NCBI GenBank assembly: GCA_034433615.1
Contig: DAOUAJ010000231.1
Span: 1-25,764 of the forward strand
DNA length: 25,764 nt
Origin: DAOUAJ01 sp034433615
GTDB taxonomy: Bacteria > Chloroflexota > Anaerolineae > DUEN01
Direction of reading: 5' to 3'
Shown here: positions 14,918 to 21,972 of the stretch, in pieces
Layout of the letters: the number at the start of each line of letters is the position of its first letter
Position numbering within the stretch: position 1 is the first letter of the stretch
Notes under the pieces: generated by a model
The model's database searches: none
What the model saw: the letters and a program-made list of their open reading frames with translations, nothing else
What the model was told of the DNA's origin: nothing
Made by a program: the position numbers and the translations under genes

Positions 14918-15871
14918 CTATCTTGGTTGCTCATCTTCTGCTGCCCGCGTCTCTTGCCTGCCCGCGACCTGGCTCCATCGCTGCCAGACCAGGCCACGGC
15001 CAGGGGCCAGCAAAAACACCAGTATGAACAGGGCGGTGCAGGTGAGGACAATGGCCGCGCCTGACGCCATGTTAATGTAATAGGAGAGATACAACCCCGC
15101 CACGCCTGAACCAGCGCCTATCAGCGCACTCAAGACCATCATCACCGGCAACCGGCGGGTCAGCATGTAAGCCGCAGCCGCTGGTGTCACCAGCATCGCC
15201 ACCATCAGGGCAGTGCCCACCGTCTGGAGGGAGACCACGATGGTGACCGCGATCATAATCAACAGGAGATGACGCAGAAAACGGCCAGGCAGCCGCAATG
15301 TTCCCGCCAGGATTGGATCGAAGGAGATAACTAGAAACTCCTTGTAAAAGGCCAACACCAGGAGCAACACCAGCCCACCGAAGATCGCGGTCAGGTACAG
15401 ATCGGCGTCGGACACCCCCAGCACGTTCCCGAACAGGAAATGAGTGAGATCCACCGTGTAGCTGCGCACCGTGGAGATCAACGCGATGCCCAGGGCGAAC
15501 ATCCCGGCAAAGAGGACGCCGATGGCCGTATCCTCTTTAATCTGCCTTCCATGAGTAATGGCACCTACACCCAGCGCAGTGCCCACGCCGGCGATCAGCC
15601 CGCCCCAGAACAGCGGCCCCTGCGCGCCGCCGCCTAACAGGTAAGCCACGGCCACCCCAGGCAGGATAGCGTGGGCCAGCGCATCTCCCAGGAAGGCCAT
15701 GCCGCGCAGCACGACGTAGGTGCCTACCACTGCGCATACGGTCCCCACCAGAATGGTCGCCAATAAGCCTCGCAACATGAAGGTGTAACGCAACGGTTCA
15801 ATCAACCACTCAACCACGATCCATCTCCCTGGAACTGCCCAGGTGACCGGCACTTTAGAAGCACTGATCAC
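14918..15871 (-). CDS. znuB: ABC-type zinc/manganese transporter, permease (ABC-3 family)
   Basis: This is the membrane channel subunit of a metal-uptake ABC transporter. The protein of 317 residues has about eight or nine hydrophobic segments. It shows ABC-3 family hallmarks: YVVLRGMAFLGDALAHAILPG, the KEDTAIGVLFAG stretch, and the VGTALMVAMLVTPAAAA segment followed by Arg-rich loops. The GTG at 15871 overlaps the znuC stop by 4 bp. A more typical N-terminus for the family would begin about 20 residues in, at an internal GTG (VEWLIEPLRYTFMLRG). The C-terminal tail is charged and cytosolic. It acts with the adjacent ATPase and binding protein; zinc versus manganese cannot be settled from this subunit. 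Confidence 0.9.
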   Translation of the reverse strand: MISASKVPVTWAVPGRWIVVEWLIEPLRYTFMLRGLLATILVGTVCAVVGTYVVLRGMAFLGDALAHAILPGVAVAYLLGGGAQGPLFWGGLIAGVGTALGVGAITHGRQIKEDTAIGVLFAGMFALGIALISTVRSYTVDLTHFLFGNVLGVSDADLYLTAIFGGLVLLLVLAFYKEFLVISFDPILAGTLRLPGRFLRHLLLIMIAVTIVVSLQTVGTALMVAMLVTPAAAAYMLTRRLPVMMVLSALIGAGSGVAGLYLSYYINMASGAAIVLTCTALFILVFLLAPGRGLVWQRWSQVAGRQETRAAEDEQPR

Positions 15872-16719
15872 CTGAGTTCCGCCTCCCCGTGATTACAGCA
15901 CGTGTCAGGCACAACCAGCATCCCCTCGATAGTCTCCAGCATGGTGATCTGGCCACCATAGGCTGCAGCCAGGTGAGTGGGCGTCAGCACCTCTGCAGCC
16001 CTGCCCATGGCGATCAGCCGGCGGTTCAGCAAGATCAGCCGATCAAAACGGTCGGCTGCCTGATTGAGATCGTGCGTGGCGACCATCACGGTGACCCCGC
16101 GCCCACGCAGTTGATCCAGGATACGGAAAAGGGTCTCCTGTGCGGGGACATCTAGCCCGGTGAATGGCTCATCCATCAATAAGAGCTCGGCCTCCTGAGC
16201 CAAGGCGCGGGCGATGAAGACCCGCTGCTGTTGCCCTCCCGATAACTCCCCAATCTGGTGATTAGCCATCTCCGCCATATCCACCAGGCGCAAACTCTCG
16301 TCCACGATTTCCCAATCGCGACGTCGCGGCCAGCGCAGCAGCCCTAGCCGGCCCACCCGACCCATCATCACCACATCGGCTACTGTCACCGGGAAAGACC
16401 AATCTACCTGGCTGCGTTGCGGTACATAAGCGATGCAGATATGCTCGTTGGGACAATGCCCGTAGACATCCACTTGACCGGACGTGGGCGGAAGGACACC
16501 CGCGATCACTTTGAAAAGCGTACTCTTGCCTGCACCATTAGGGCCGACCACCGCTACCCGCTCGCCACGCTCCAGGGTGAAGGAGACATCTTCCAGGGCG
16601 GGCACGTGACTGTTGTAACGCACGGTCAGGTGCTCCAACCGGACGCCAGACTCAGATTCGTGATGCAAGGCCGGCCGCTGAAACAATCCGGTCACTGAAC
16701 CAGTCTTTCCTCTTATCAT
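15868..16719 (-). CDS. znuC: ABC-type zinc/manganese transporter, ATP-binding protein
   Basis: This ATPase subunit energises metal uptake and has 283 residues. Walker A GPNGAGKST is at 59-67, followed by the Q-loop in YVPQRSQVDW typical of the metal-ion branch. The signature LSGGQQQR, Walker B LLLMDEPF and the switch histidine in VATHDL are all intact. An N-terminal extension of about 25 residues precedes the ABC domain. The tail contains DTCCNHGE, a small Cys/His cluster that might bind metal. The gene starts 14 nt after the znuA stop and overlaps znuB by 4 bp. Confidence 0.93.
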   Translation of the reverse strand: MIRGKTGSVTGLFQRPALHHESESGVRLEHLTVRYNSHVPALEDVSFTLERGERVAVVGPNGAGKSTLFKVIAGVLPPTSGQVDVYGHCPNEHICIAYVPQRSQVDWSFPVTVADVVMMGRVGRLGLLRWPRRRDWEIVDESLRLVDMAEMANHQIGELSGGQQQRVFIARALAQEAELLLMDEPFTGLDVPAQETLFRILDQLRGRGVTVMVATHDLNQAADRFDRLILLNRRLIAMGRAAEVLTPTHLAAAYGGQITMLETIEGMLVVPDTCCNHGEAELR

Positions 16720-16733
16720 CTACTGTTGTCCTC

Positions 16734-17789
16734 TCATGGCTTACTCAACCCTTGCACGATCGTATCCATGTTAGCACGCATCAGGCCGATGTAACTGTCG
16801 GCTCCGCTGCCGAGCTCACCCAATGCCCCCGTGTAAAGTGACAAAACGCGAACACCGGCCTCGTCTGCCAGGACCTGGGCCAGGCGCGGGTTAGCCGTCC
16901 GCCCCACGAAAATGACGGGGACGCCGGCCTCACGGACTCGCGCCACGAGCTTTGCCAGATCAGAGGCAGATGGCTCAGCCACCGTGCTGAACCCGGGGAT
17001 CACCGCACCGATCATCTCGAATCCGTAGCGAGCGGCGAAATAGGTGAAAACCTGGTGGTCGGTGACCAGCTTCCGCCGTCCTGGCGGGATGCGTTCCGTC
17101 TGCTCACGGATGTACGCGTCCAGGTCCTGCAACTGCTGGCGATACGCCTGAGCACGCGCCGCATAATCCTGGGCATGAGCCGGGTCCAGAGCGGCCAGCG
17201 CGCCTTCGATGTTATCTACCCACTTCAACACGTTGTTGGGATCGAACCAGGTGTGCGGATCACCACCCTCGGGGACCTCGATCACATCATGATCACCGTC
17301 GCCTTGCATCTGCAACGGTTTGATGCCCGCGGAGACGGGGATCACTGGCTGACCACGGCTGGCTGCGGCCTCGATCGTCGCCTGCAAGCCTTCCTCCAAC
17401 CCCAGCCCATTGATAAAGACTACGTGGGCATCAGCGATGGCGGCGACATCTCTGGCAATAGGCTCATAGCTGTGCGGGTCCTGCCCGGCCGCCATGAGCA
17501 CCGTCAGCTCGATCAAATCGCTACCCACTTGGGCGACCACATCACCCACGATGCCAGTGCTTGCCACTACTCGCAGCTTCTGTCCGGCGTTCAGATTCAC
17601 CGGTGCCAACGTCGGCAGCGATTCCTTCGTGACCGACGCCACATCACCGGTTGACGACGTGACCCTCTTGCCGGCAGAGCTGCATCCTGCAAGCAGTACA
17701 GTCATGGCAATCAGCACCAGCAGGCCAGTTAGGATAATCAGTCTTTCAAGCAAACCGTGTTGTTCTTGTTTCTCATGAATGACATTCAT
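16734..17789 (-). CDS. znuA: ABC-type zinc/manganese transporter, substrate-binding lipoprotein
   Basis: This is a cluster A-I metal-binding protein, exported and lipid-anchored. A hydrophobic signal segment ends in the lipobox LLAGC. Metal ligands expected for the family are visible: His in DPHSYEP, His in GDPHTWFDP, and His in TDHQVFTYFAARYG. A third histidine, rather than glutamate, favours zinc over manganese. The usual fourth ligand (Asp near the C-terminal LYTD) is Gly here (LYTGALG). The His-rich loop is short (GDGDHD). The ATG at 17789 lies inside the last codons of the regulator gene, suggesting translational coupling. An earlier in-frame start at 17831 is less likely. The mature protein is about 310 residues. 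Confidence 0.9.
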   Translation of the reverse strand: MNVIHEKQEQHGLLERLIILTGLLVLIAMTVLLAGCSSAGKRVTSSTGDVASVTKESLPTLAPVNLNAGQKLRVVASTGIVGDVVAQVGSDLIELTVLMAAGQDPHSYEPIARDVAAIADAHVVFINGLGLEEGLQATIEAAASRGQPVIPVSAGIKPLQMQGDGDHDVIEVPEGGDPHTWFDPNNVLKWVDNIEGALAALDPAHAQDYAARAQAYRQQLQDLDAYIREQTERIPPGRRKLVTDHQVFTYFAARYGFEMIGAVIPGFSTVAEPSASDLAKLVARVREAGVPVIFVGRTANPRLAQVLADEAGVRVLSLYTGALGELGSGADSYIGLMRANMDTIVQGLSKP

Positions 17790-18210
17790 GACACACACCA
17801 AAGAACTCCACCAGATGTCCGGTGATCTCAAAGCCGGTCGCTACCACAGCCTCCTCGGCCAGGCTGGTCAATGGGCAACCGGGCAGCTCAACGACAGCAC
17901 CACACTGCATGCACACCATGTGGTGATGATGTCCGCCTTCCACCAACGTGTACCGCAGTTCGCTACCTCCCAGGTAAAGCGGGCGAACCACCCCCAGTTC
18001 TGCCATCTGGTTCAGCGTACGAAAGGCAGTGGCCCGTCCTAACGGCTGGTAAAGCGCCTGTGCCGCTTCCCATATTTCCTGCGCGCTCAAATGGCTGGCA
18101 CCTTCGCTCAGGACCTGCACAATAGCGAGGCGCGGTCGGGTCAGCTTCAATCCATGTTGCGCCAGCGCTTTTGCCAGCGGTAACTTGGCGGCCGCTCGAT
18201 AATTCCACAT
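17773..18210 (-). CDS. Fur-family metalloregulator (Zur-like by context)
   Basis: This DNA-binding repressor has an N-terminal winged helix (LTRPRLAIVQVL, SAQEIWEAAQAL, RATAFRTLNQMAELGVV). The C-terminal metal-binding dimerisation domain carries the regulatory GHHHHMVC stretch. Two structural CxxC pairs are present (CMQC, CHEC). The length of about 145 residues is normal. I favour the ATG at 18210, which has AGGGG 4-5 nt upstream, over the ATG at 18222 that would be almost leaderless. It heads the operon with znuA, znuC and znuB, whose first gene overlaps its stop. The operator over its own promoter implies autorepression. The name Zur rests on the transporter context; the operator itself looks Fur-like. 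Confidence 0.9.
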   Translation of the reverse strand: MWNYRAAAKLPLAKALAQHGLKLTRPRLAIVQVLSEGASHLSAQEIWEAAQALYQPLGRATAFRTLNQMAELGVVRPLYLGGSELRYTLVEGGHHHHMVCMQCGAVVELPGCPLTSLAEEAVVATGFEITGHLVEFFGVCHECHS

Positions 18211-18225
18211 CGCGCCCCTCATAAC

Positions 18226-18240
18226 TGATACTCAATATCA
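18226..18240. promoter_or_regulatory. Fur/Zur-type operator overlapping the regulator promoter
   Basis: On the minus strand the site reads TGATATTGAGTATCA, an inverted repeat of five bases on each side. It matches the classical 7-1-7 Fur box TGATAATNATTATCA at 12 of 14 positions. It abuts the -10 box and covers the predicted transcription start, the ideal place for a repressor. Confidence 0.7.
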
Positions 18241-18269
18241 TTATAGCACGCCTTAACGGATGCGGTCAA
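18240..18269 (-). promoter_or_regulatory. Promoter of the Fur-like regulator / znuACB operon
   Basis: On the minus strand TTGACC (18269-18264) and TATAAT (18245-18240) are separated by 18 bp. The -10 is preceded by TGC, giving the same TGCTATAAT box as at the pan promoter. Confidence 0.72.
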
Positions 18270-18309
18270 GTGCTCAACACCGAACGTGAGTTTCTTGACT
18301 TTGCCAGGC

Positions 18310-18338
18310 ATTCTCCGTTCGGGGGCGGCCCGGAGAAT
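18310..18338. terminator. Hairpin downstream of modC with loop core GGGGCGGCCCG
   Basis: A 7-bp stem (ATTCTCC at 18310-18316 with GGAGAAT at 18332-18338) encloses a 15-nt loop containing GGGGCGGCCC. It lies between the modC stop and the regulator promoter. The loop core is the same as in the palindrome downstream of znuB although the stems differ. Confidence 0.5.
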
Positions 18339-18375
18339 CGGTGTGATCACATGCTACTGTCCAGCCTGTCGGGGG

Positions 18376-19491
18376 TCATTGGGCTGAGCTCGCCGCTTCT
18401 GCCGGAAAGAGGTGGATTACGTCCAACTTGAGCGAGAGCCGTCGCTGCTGCCCCACTCCCAACTCCAGGCGGAGGAAGACTGGATGGGGCAGGCGAACGT
18501 AGAGGACCGGCCCATCAGCGCCGCCTTGCGTCACCAGGCGTACTGTCAGCAGGTGGTCGAAGCCCTGGGGCTCATCCGCGGCGATGATTCCTTGCACGAT
18601 GTTTTGGGCTACATCGGGACGCAGCGGGCGATCCTCCCGCACGAACATGATCTCTTCGGGCCGGATGCCGAAGAGGATATCCTGGCCCTCTGGGTGGTTG
18701 GCGGGCGGCGTCAGGATCTCGCCGCCGGCCCATGCCACGCGTAGCCCGTCGGCCCGGCGTTCCAGCACGCGGCCGCGGAACACATTGCGCATCCCCATCG
18801 CGATCGCCACCTCCGGTGTCGCCGGGTGACGGAACACCTCGTCGCGCAGGCCGGATTGGACCACACGCCCTGGCGCCAGCACAACGATGCGCTGTGCCAG
18901 GCTGTAAGCTTCAGCCAGGTTGTGAGTCACCAGCAAGGTGGGGATGCTGTAGCGCGCCTGAACCTGGCGTAGCTCGTTTTGCAGATGTTCACGCAGTGGA
19001 GCGTCCAGCGCGCCCAGCGGCTCATCCAAGAGCAGGATGTCAGGGGAGGTCACCAGCGCCCGCGCCAGTGCCACCCGTTGCTGCTCGCCACCCGATAGCT
19101 CCCCCGGCCGGCGATGCTCCAGCCCGCGCAGCCGCATGAGCTCCAGCATCTCGTCCACCCGCGCCGCGCGCGTCCGGCGGTCCATGGGGTGCAGCCCGTA
19201 GGCGATGTTGTCCGCAACGCTCAGGTGCGGGAAAAGGCCGTACTGCTGCGGCACGTAACCGACCCGGCGTTCCTGTGGCGGCAGGTTCACCCCCGTGGCG
19301 CTGTCGAACAACGTCCGCCCCCTCACCACGATCCGCCCGGCATCAGGCCGTAGCAGGCCAGCGATGGCCCGCAAGATGAAGCTTTTGCCCGAACCCGATG
19401 GGCCGAACAGAACCACCAGCTCCTCGCCAGCCTGGAAGCGGATGTTGATGTTCAGAGTGGGCAGCGCATGGCAAACGTGAACGTCGAGCAA
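18376..19491 (-). CDS. modC: Molybdate ABC transporter, ATP-binding protein
   Basis: This ATPase of the molybdate importer has 371 residues. Walker A GPSGSGKS is at 30-37, followed by YVPQQYGLFPHLSV (Q-loop). The signature LSGGEQQR, Walker B ILLLDEPLGALD and switch histidine VTHNL are present. The C-terminal 140 residues form TOBE/Mop-like beta domains (FGIRPEEI and a final LKLDVIHLFP), which bind oxyanion for regulation in some ModC proteins. The start is a TTG at 19491, with AAGGGG about 9 nt upstream; no ATG or GTG fits. It starts 13 nt after the modB stop. Confidence 0.92.
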   Translation of the reverse strand: MLDVHVCHALPTLNINIRFQAGEELVVLFGPSGSGKSFILRAIAGLLRPDAGRIVVRGRTLFDSATGVNLPPQERRVGYVPQQYGLFPHLSVADNIAYGLHPMDRRTRAARVDEMLELMRLRGLEHRRPGELSGGEQQRVALARALVTSPDILLLDEPLGALDAPLREHLQNELRQVQARYSIPTLLVTHNLAEAYSLAQRIVVLAPGRVVQSGLRDEVFRHPATPEVAIAMGMRNVFRGRVLERRADGLRVAWAGGEILTPPANHPEGQDILFGIRPEEIMFVREDRPLRPDVAQNIVQGIIAADEPQGFDHLLTVRLVTQGGADGPVLYVRLPHPVFLRLELGVGQQRRLSLKLDVIHLFPAEAASSAQ

Positions 19492-19504
19492 GCCCTCTGT
19501 CCCC

Positions 19505-20161
19505 TTACACTCTGGCTCGTTGGGCCAGCGCGCGCAGGGCCAGCAGCAACCCCAACGCGACGGCCGTCAATAGCGCCACCAACCAGTTGGCGCGCACCTG
19601 GTCGCCTGCCTGCACCGCGTCGTAAATGGCAATGGGCATGGTCTGCGTCCGCCCGGGGATATTGCCGGCCACCATGAGGGTGGCGCCAAACTCCCCCAGC
19701 GCGCGGGTGAAGGCCAGCACGATACCGGCCAGGATCCCGCGCCAGGCCAGAGGCAGCGTCACCGTGAAGAAGATGGCTGCCTCGGAGCGCCCCAGCGTGC
19801 GTGCCACATCCTCCATCTCCGGGGCCACCCCCTCCAGTGCCGCTCGCGCCGATTGCACCAACAGCGGCAGTGCGACGATGCTGGCCGCGATCACCGCTCC
19901 GCGCCAGGTGAAGACCAGCGGCACGCCCAACGCGCTCAGCCAGCGCCCCAGCGGGCTGCGCTGCCCCAGGGCTACCAGCAGGTAGTAGCCGAGGACGGTA
20001 GGCGGCAGCACCATCGGTAGCGTCGTCAGCGCGTCCAGGATTTGCAGCAGTGGGTGGTGATGGCGGGCCAGCAGCCGCGCCAGCGCCACACCGATCACCA
20101 GAGCGATCAGCGTGGCCAGCACGGCCACTTTCAGCGATAACCACAGCGGTTGCACCAGCAT
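19505..20161 (-). CDS. modB: Molybdate ABC transporter, permease
   Basis: This is the membrane subunit, 218 residues with five or six hydrophobic segments. The EAA-loop that contacts ModC reads FTRALGEFGATLMVAGNIPG, the classical ModB/CysT-family motif. LPMVLPPTVLGYYLL is also typical. The ATG at 20161 overlaps a TGA by 2 nt, the stop of a truncated modA copy. Its ribosome binding site AGAGGAG lies inside that remnant. In an intact operon this junction would be the modA stop. Confidence 0.94.
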   Translation of the reverse strand: MLVQPLWLSLKVAVLATLIALVIGVALARLLARHHHPLLQILDALTTLPMVLPPTVLGYYLLVALGQRSPLGRWLSALGVPLVFTWRGAVIAASIVALPLLVQSARAALEGVAPEMEDVARTLGRSEAAIFFTVTLPLAWRGILAGIVLAFTRALGEFGATLMVAGNIPGRTQTMPIAIYDAVQAGDQVRANWLVALLTAVALGLLLALRALAQRARV

Positions 20162-20311
20162 CAGAACTCCTCTGGCGGCTTGTACCCGATAGGGTAAAGG
20201 AAACCATACCGTCGCATGATCGGCCGGTCTACAGGGCCGTTCACGAACTCGATAAAGCGGTGGGCTGCGTCATGGTCCTTTTGAGAGCATTTCACAATTT
20301 CTTCCTGTCCT
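20158..20311 (-). pseudogene. Truncated second copy of the modA 3' end
   Basis: The sequence from 20158 to 20271 repeats the last 114 bp of modA (21090-21203). There are only six differences, all transitions, including the modB start codon and ribosome binding site. Translated leftward it gives AAHRFIEFVNGPVDRPIM and the same C-terminus YKPPEEF as ModA. Upstream of the repeat the same frame still reads like a ModA C-terminal helix (EEIVKCSQKDHDAA compared with LAILKSSPQPDVAR), but an in-frame stop follows at about 20315. It is therefore a remnant of a related, not identical, modA allele. Confidence 0.8.
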
Positions 20312-20322
20312 GGTCAGAGGCA

Positions 20323-20331
20323 TGTTATAAT
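20323..20331 (+). promoter_or_regulatory. Extended -10 promoter of the MNT-HEPN pair
   Basis: TGTTATAAT at 20323-20331 is a perfect TATAAT with a TG extension. No good -35 hexamer is seen. Transcription would start near 20338. An AGGGAG ribosome binding site lies 7 nt before the ATG at 20352. Confidence 0.6.
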
Positions 20332-20351
20332 AGATCCCAGGGAGCGCATCC

Positions 20352-20708
20352 ATGTTCAACCAAGTTAATCTAAGCGTTTCATGGACACCGGTCACGGATG
20401 ATTTGTTACAAGAGATTGTCCAGCGCATCGTGGCTGCATTTGACCCCGAGATGATCATACTGTTCGGCTCTCGCGCTTATGGCAGACCAGGGCAGGACAG
20501 TGATGTGGACTTGTTGGTCATTACTGATGCGCTTAATACTCAGAGCGTCTTCGAACGCCATCGTGCCATCTCTGATCTATTTCCCCAACGCCGCTTCGCG
20601 CTGGATGTGATCGTACGCACACCGGCTGAACTGAGCCAACTTCTCGAACAAGGCCACACTTTCTTCAGGGAGATTGTCACGCAAGGCAAGGTCCTTCATG
20701 AACGATGA
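20352..20708 (+). CDS. Minimal nucleotidyltransferase (MNT, MntA-like)
   Basis: This small nucleotidyltransferase of the polymerase-beta superfamily has 118 residues. The catalytic signature is complete: Gly39-Ser40-Arg41 in FGSRAYG, Asp51 and Asp53 in SDVDLLVI, and the third acidic residue Asp85 in LDVIV. Such proteins are encoded with HEPN partners in toxin-antitoxin-like modules; in type VII systems the MNT adenylylates the HEPN toxin. It overlaps the HEPN gene by 11 nt. Base composition is more AT-rich than the mod genes on either side. With the flanking modA repeat, this indicates insertion of the pair into the mod operon. Confidence 0.88.
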   Translation: MFNQVNLSVSWTPVTDDLLQEIVQRIVAAFDPEMIILFGSRAYGRPGQDSDVDLLVITDALNTQSVFERHRAISDLFPQRRFALDVIVRTPAELSQLLEQGHTFFREIVTQGKVLHER

Positions 20709-21081
20709 AGTCATCGCCTGGATACAAAAAGCCGAAGCGGACTATCAGAACGCACGTATCTTGCTGCGCCAGCGCAAAACGTTTCTGCCGGATAACATTT
20801 GCTGGAGCTGCCAGCAGAGTGCCGAGAAGTACTTAAAAGCTTACCTGATCCGTCATAAAATTGACTACCCCCGTCGTCACGATTTGGTCCAGTTGCGCAA
20901 CCTGTGCGCGGATGCCGATCCAGATTTCCGCCTGATCGCTGAAGCGATTGCCACGCTAGACCAGTTTGGGACAGATATCCGTTATCCCGGTGTTTCCGCT
21001 ACTCCTCAGGATGCCCGGCAGTCCTTTGACGCTCTGAAACAAATTCGCACCTTTGTGCGGGCCAAGTTAGGCTTGGCATAG
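20698..21081 (+). CDS. HEPN domain protein, partner of the MNT
   Basis: This helical protein has 127 residues from the ATG at 20698, which follows AAGG by about 6 nt and overlaps the MNT stop. The conserved HEPN core is seen in WIQKAEADYQNARILLRQ and CQQSAEKYLKAYLI, then HDLVQLRNL. It resembles the COG2250-type partners of MNT proteins. The canonical RX4-6H ribonuclease motif is not evident: before the conserved His the nearest arginines are adjacent or nine residues away. It may thus be a non-cleaving HEPN or use other residues. The gene stops 11 nt before the modA stop on the other strand. Confidence 0.85.
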   Translation: MNDEVIAWIQKAEADYQNARILLRQRKTFLPDNICWSCQQSAEKYLKAYLIRHKIDYPRRHDLVQLRNLCADADPDFRLIAEAIATLDQFGTDIRYPGVSATPQDARQSFDALKQIRTFVRAKLGLA

Positions 21082-21092
21082 ATCCCTTGGCA

Positions 21093-21878
21093 TCAGAACT
21101 CCTCTGGCGGCTTGTACCCGATAGGGTAAAGGAAACCATACCGCCGCATGATCGGCCGGCCCACAGGGCCGTTCACGAACTCGATAAAGCGGCGGGCCAC
21201 GTCGGGCTGCGGGCTGGATTTCAGGATCGCCAGCGCCTGGTTGATCGGCTCGTGCAGGTCAGACGGGATCAGCGTGTAACGCACCTCCGGCACCTCCGCC
21301 ACGGAGAGCGCCACGATCCCCACCGGCGCGTCCCCCGTCTGCACGAATTGCAACGCCTGGCGCACGTTCTCCCCCATCACGATGCGCGGCCGCACCTGCT
21401 CCCACAGCCCTACCCGCTCCAGCGCCTGCCGGGCGGCCAGCCCATACGGTGCGTGATCGGGGTTGGCGATGGCGATGGGCCCCAGCGCGGGGTCGGCCAG
21501 GTCCTCCAGGCGCTCCACAATGCGGCCGCTCTGTCGGTTCACCACGAGAGCCAGGCGTCCTTGCGCGTACAACTGCCGGCTGCCGGGGACGATCAGGCCG
21601 CGCGCCGCCAGCCGGTCTATGTACGCCTCACTGGCCGCGGCGAAGATATCGAAGGGCGCGCCGTTCTCGATCTGCTGGGCGAGCTGGCCGCTAGAGCCGA
21701 AGGCGAACGTCACCGGCACGCCCGTCTCCTCTTGGAACTGCCGGCCGATCTCGGGGAAGGCGAAGTGCAGGTCCGCGGCCGCGGCCACCGTGAGGGCAGG
21801 AGGCCCCCCCGCGCCGGCTCTACCGCACCCGCCCAGCAGCACGGCAAGGCCCATCAGGGCCAGAAAGTATCGGATCAT
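21093..21878 (-). CDS. modA: Molybdate ABC transporter, substrate-binding lipoprotein
   Basis: This binds molybdate or tungstate outside the cell and delivers it to ModBC. From the ATG at 21878, with AAGGA 7 nt upstream, it has 261 residues. The signal peptide is hydrophobic and ends in lipobox LLGGC, so the lipidated Cys is residue 18. Oxyanion-site motifs are present: VAAAADLHFAF near the mature N-terminus, FGSSGQLAQQIENGAPFDIF, and NPDHAPYGLAARQAL with VMGENVRQAL. An earlier in-frame start at 21959 runs through a hairpin and is rejected. The last 38 codons are duplicated about 0.9 kb away, next to modB. Between them lies a module on the opposite strand. Confidence 0.93.
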   Translation of the reverse strand: MIRYFLALMGLAVLLGGCGRAGAGGPPALTVAAAADLHFAFPEIGRQFQEETGVPVTFAFGSSGQLAQQIENGAPFDIFAAASEAYIDRLAARGLIVPGSRQLYAQGRLALVVNRQSGRIVERLEDLADPALGPIAIANPDHAPYGLAARQALERVGLWEQVRPRIVMGENVRQALQFVQTGDAPVGIVALSVAEVPEVRYTLIPSDLHEPINQALAILKSSPQPDVARRFIEFVNGPVGRPIMRRYGFLYPIGYKPPEEF

Positions 21879-21901
21879 CTCCAGTTCCTTGATACGCGAA
21901 A

Positions 21902-21929
21902 CTGCCAGCTTCGGGTAGAAAGCTGGCAG
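21902..21929. repeat. Hairpin in the modA leader
   Basis: A perfect 10-bp stem (CTGCCAGCTT at 21902-21911 with its complement at 21920-21929) encloses an 8-nt loop, about 23 nt upstream of the modA ATG. On the minus strand TTTCGCG follows the stem. It may be an attenuator or a dispersed palindrome. I see no similarity to a molybdenum-cofactor riboswitch, which is much larger. Confidence 0.5.
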
Positions 21930-21972
21930 CCTCCAATCGTGTTTCTCACAAGTACGCATGGTTGACTGACGT

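Noticed and set aside
21087..21965. Long open frame on the plus strand opposite modA
   Set aside because: It is Arg/His-rich shadow coding forced by the high GC of modA. Its resemblance to a frame near 20050-20373 is only the modA 3' repeat read in reverse.
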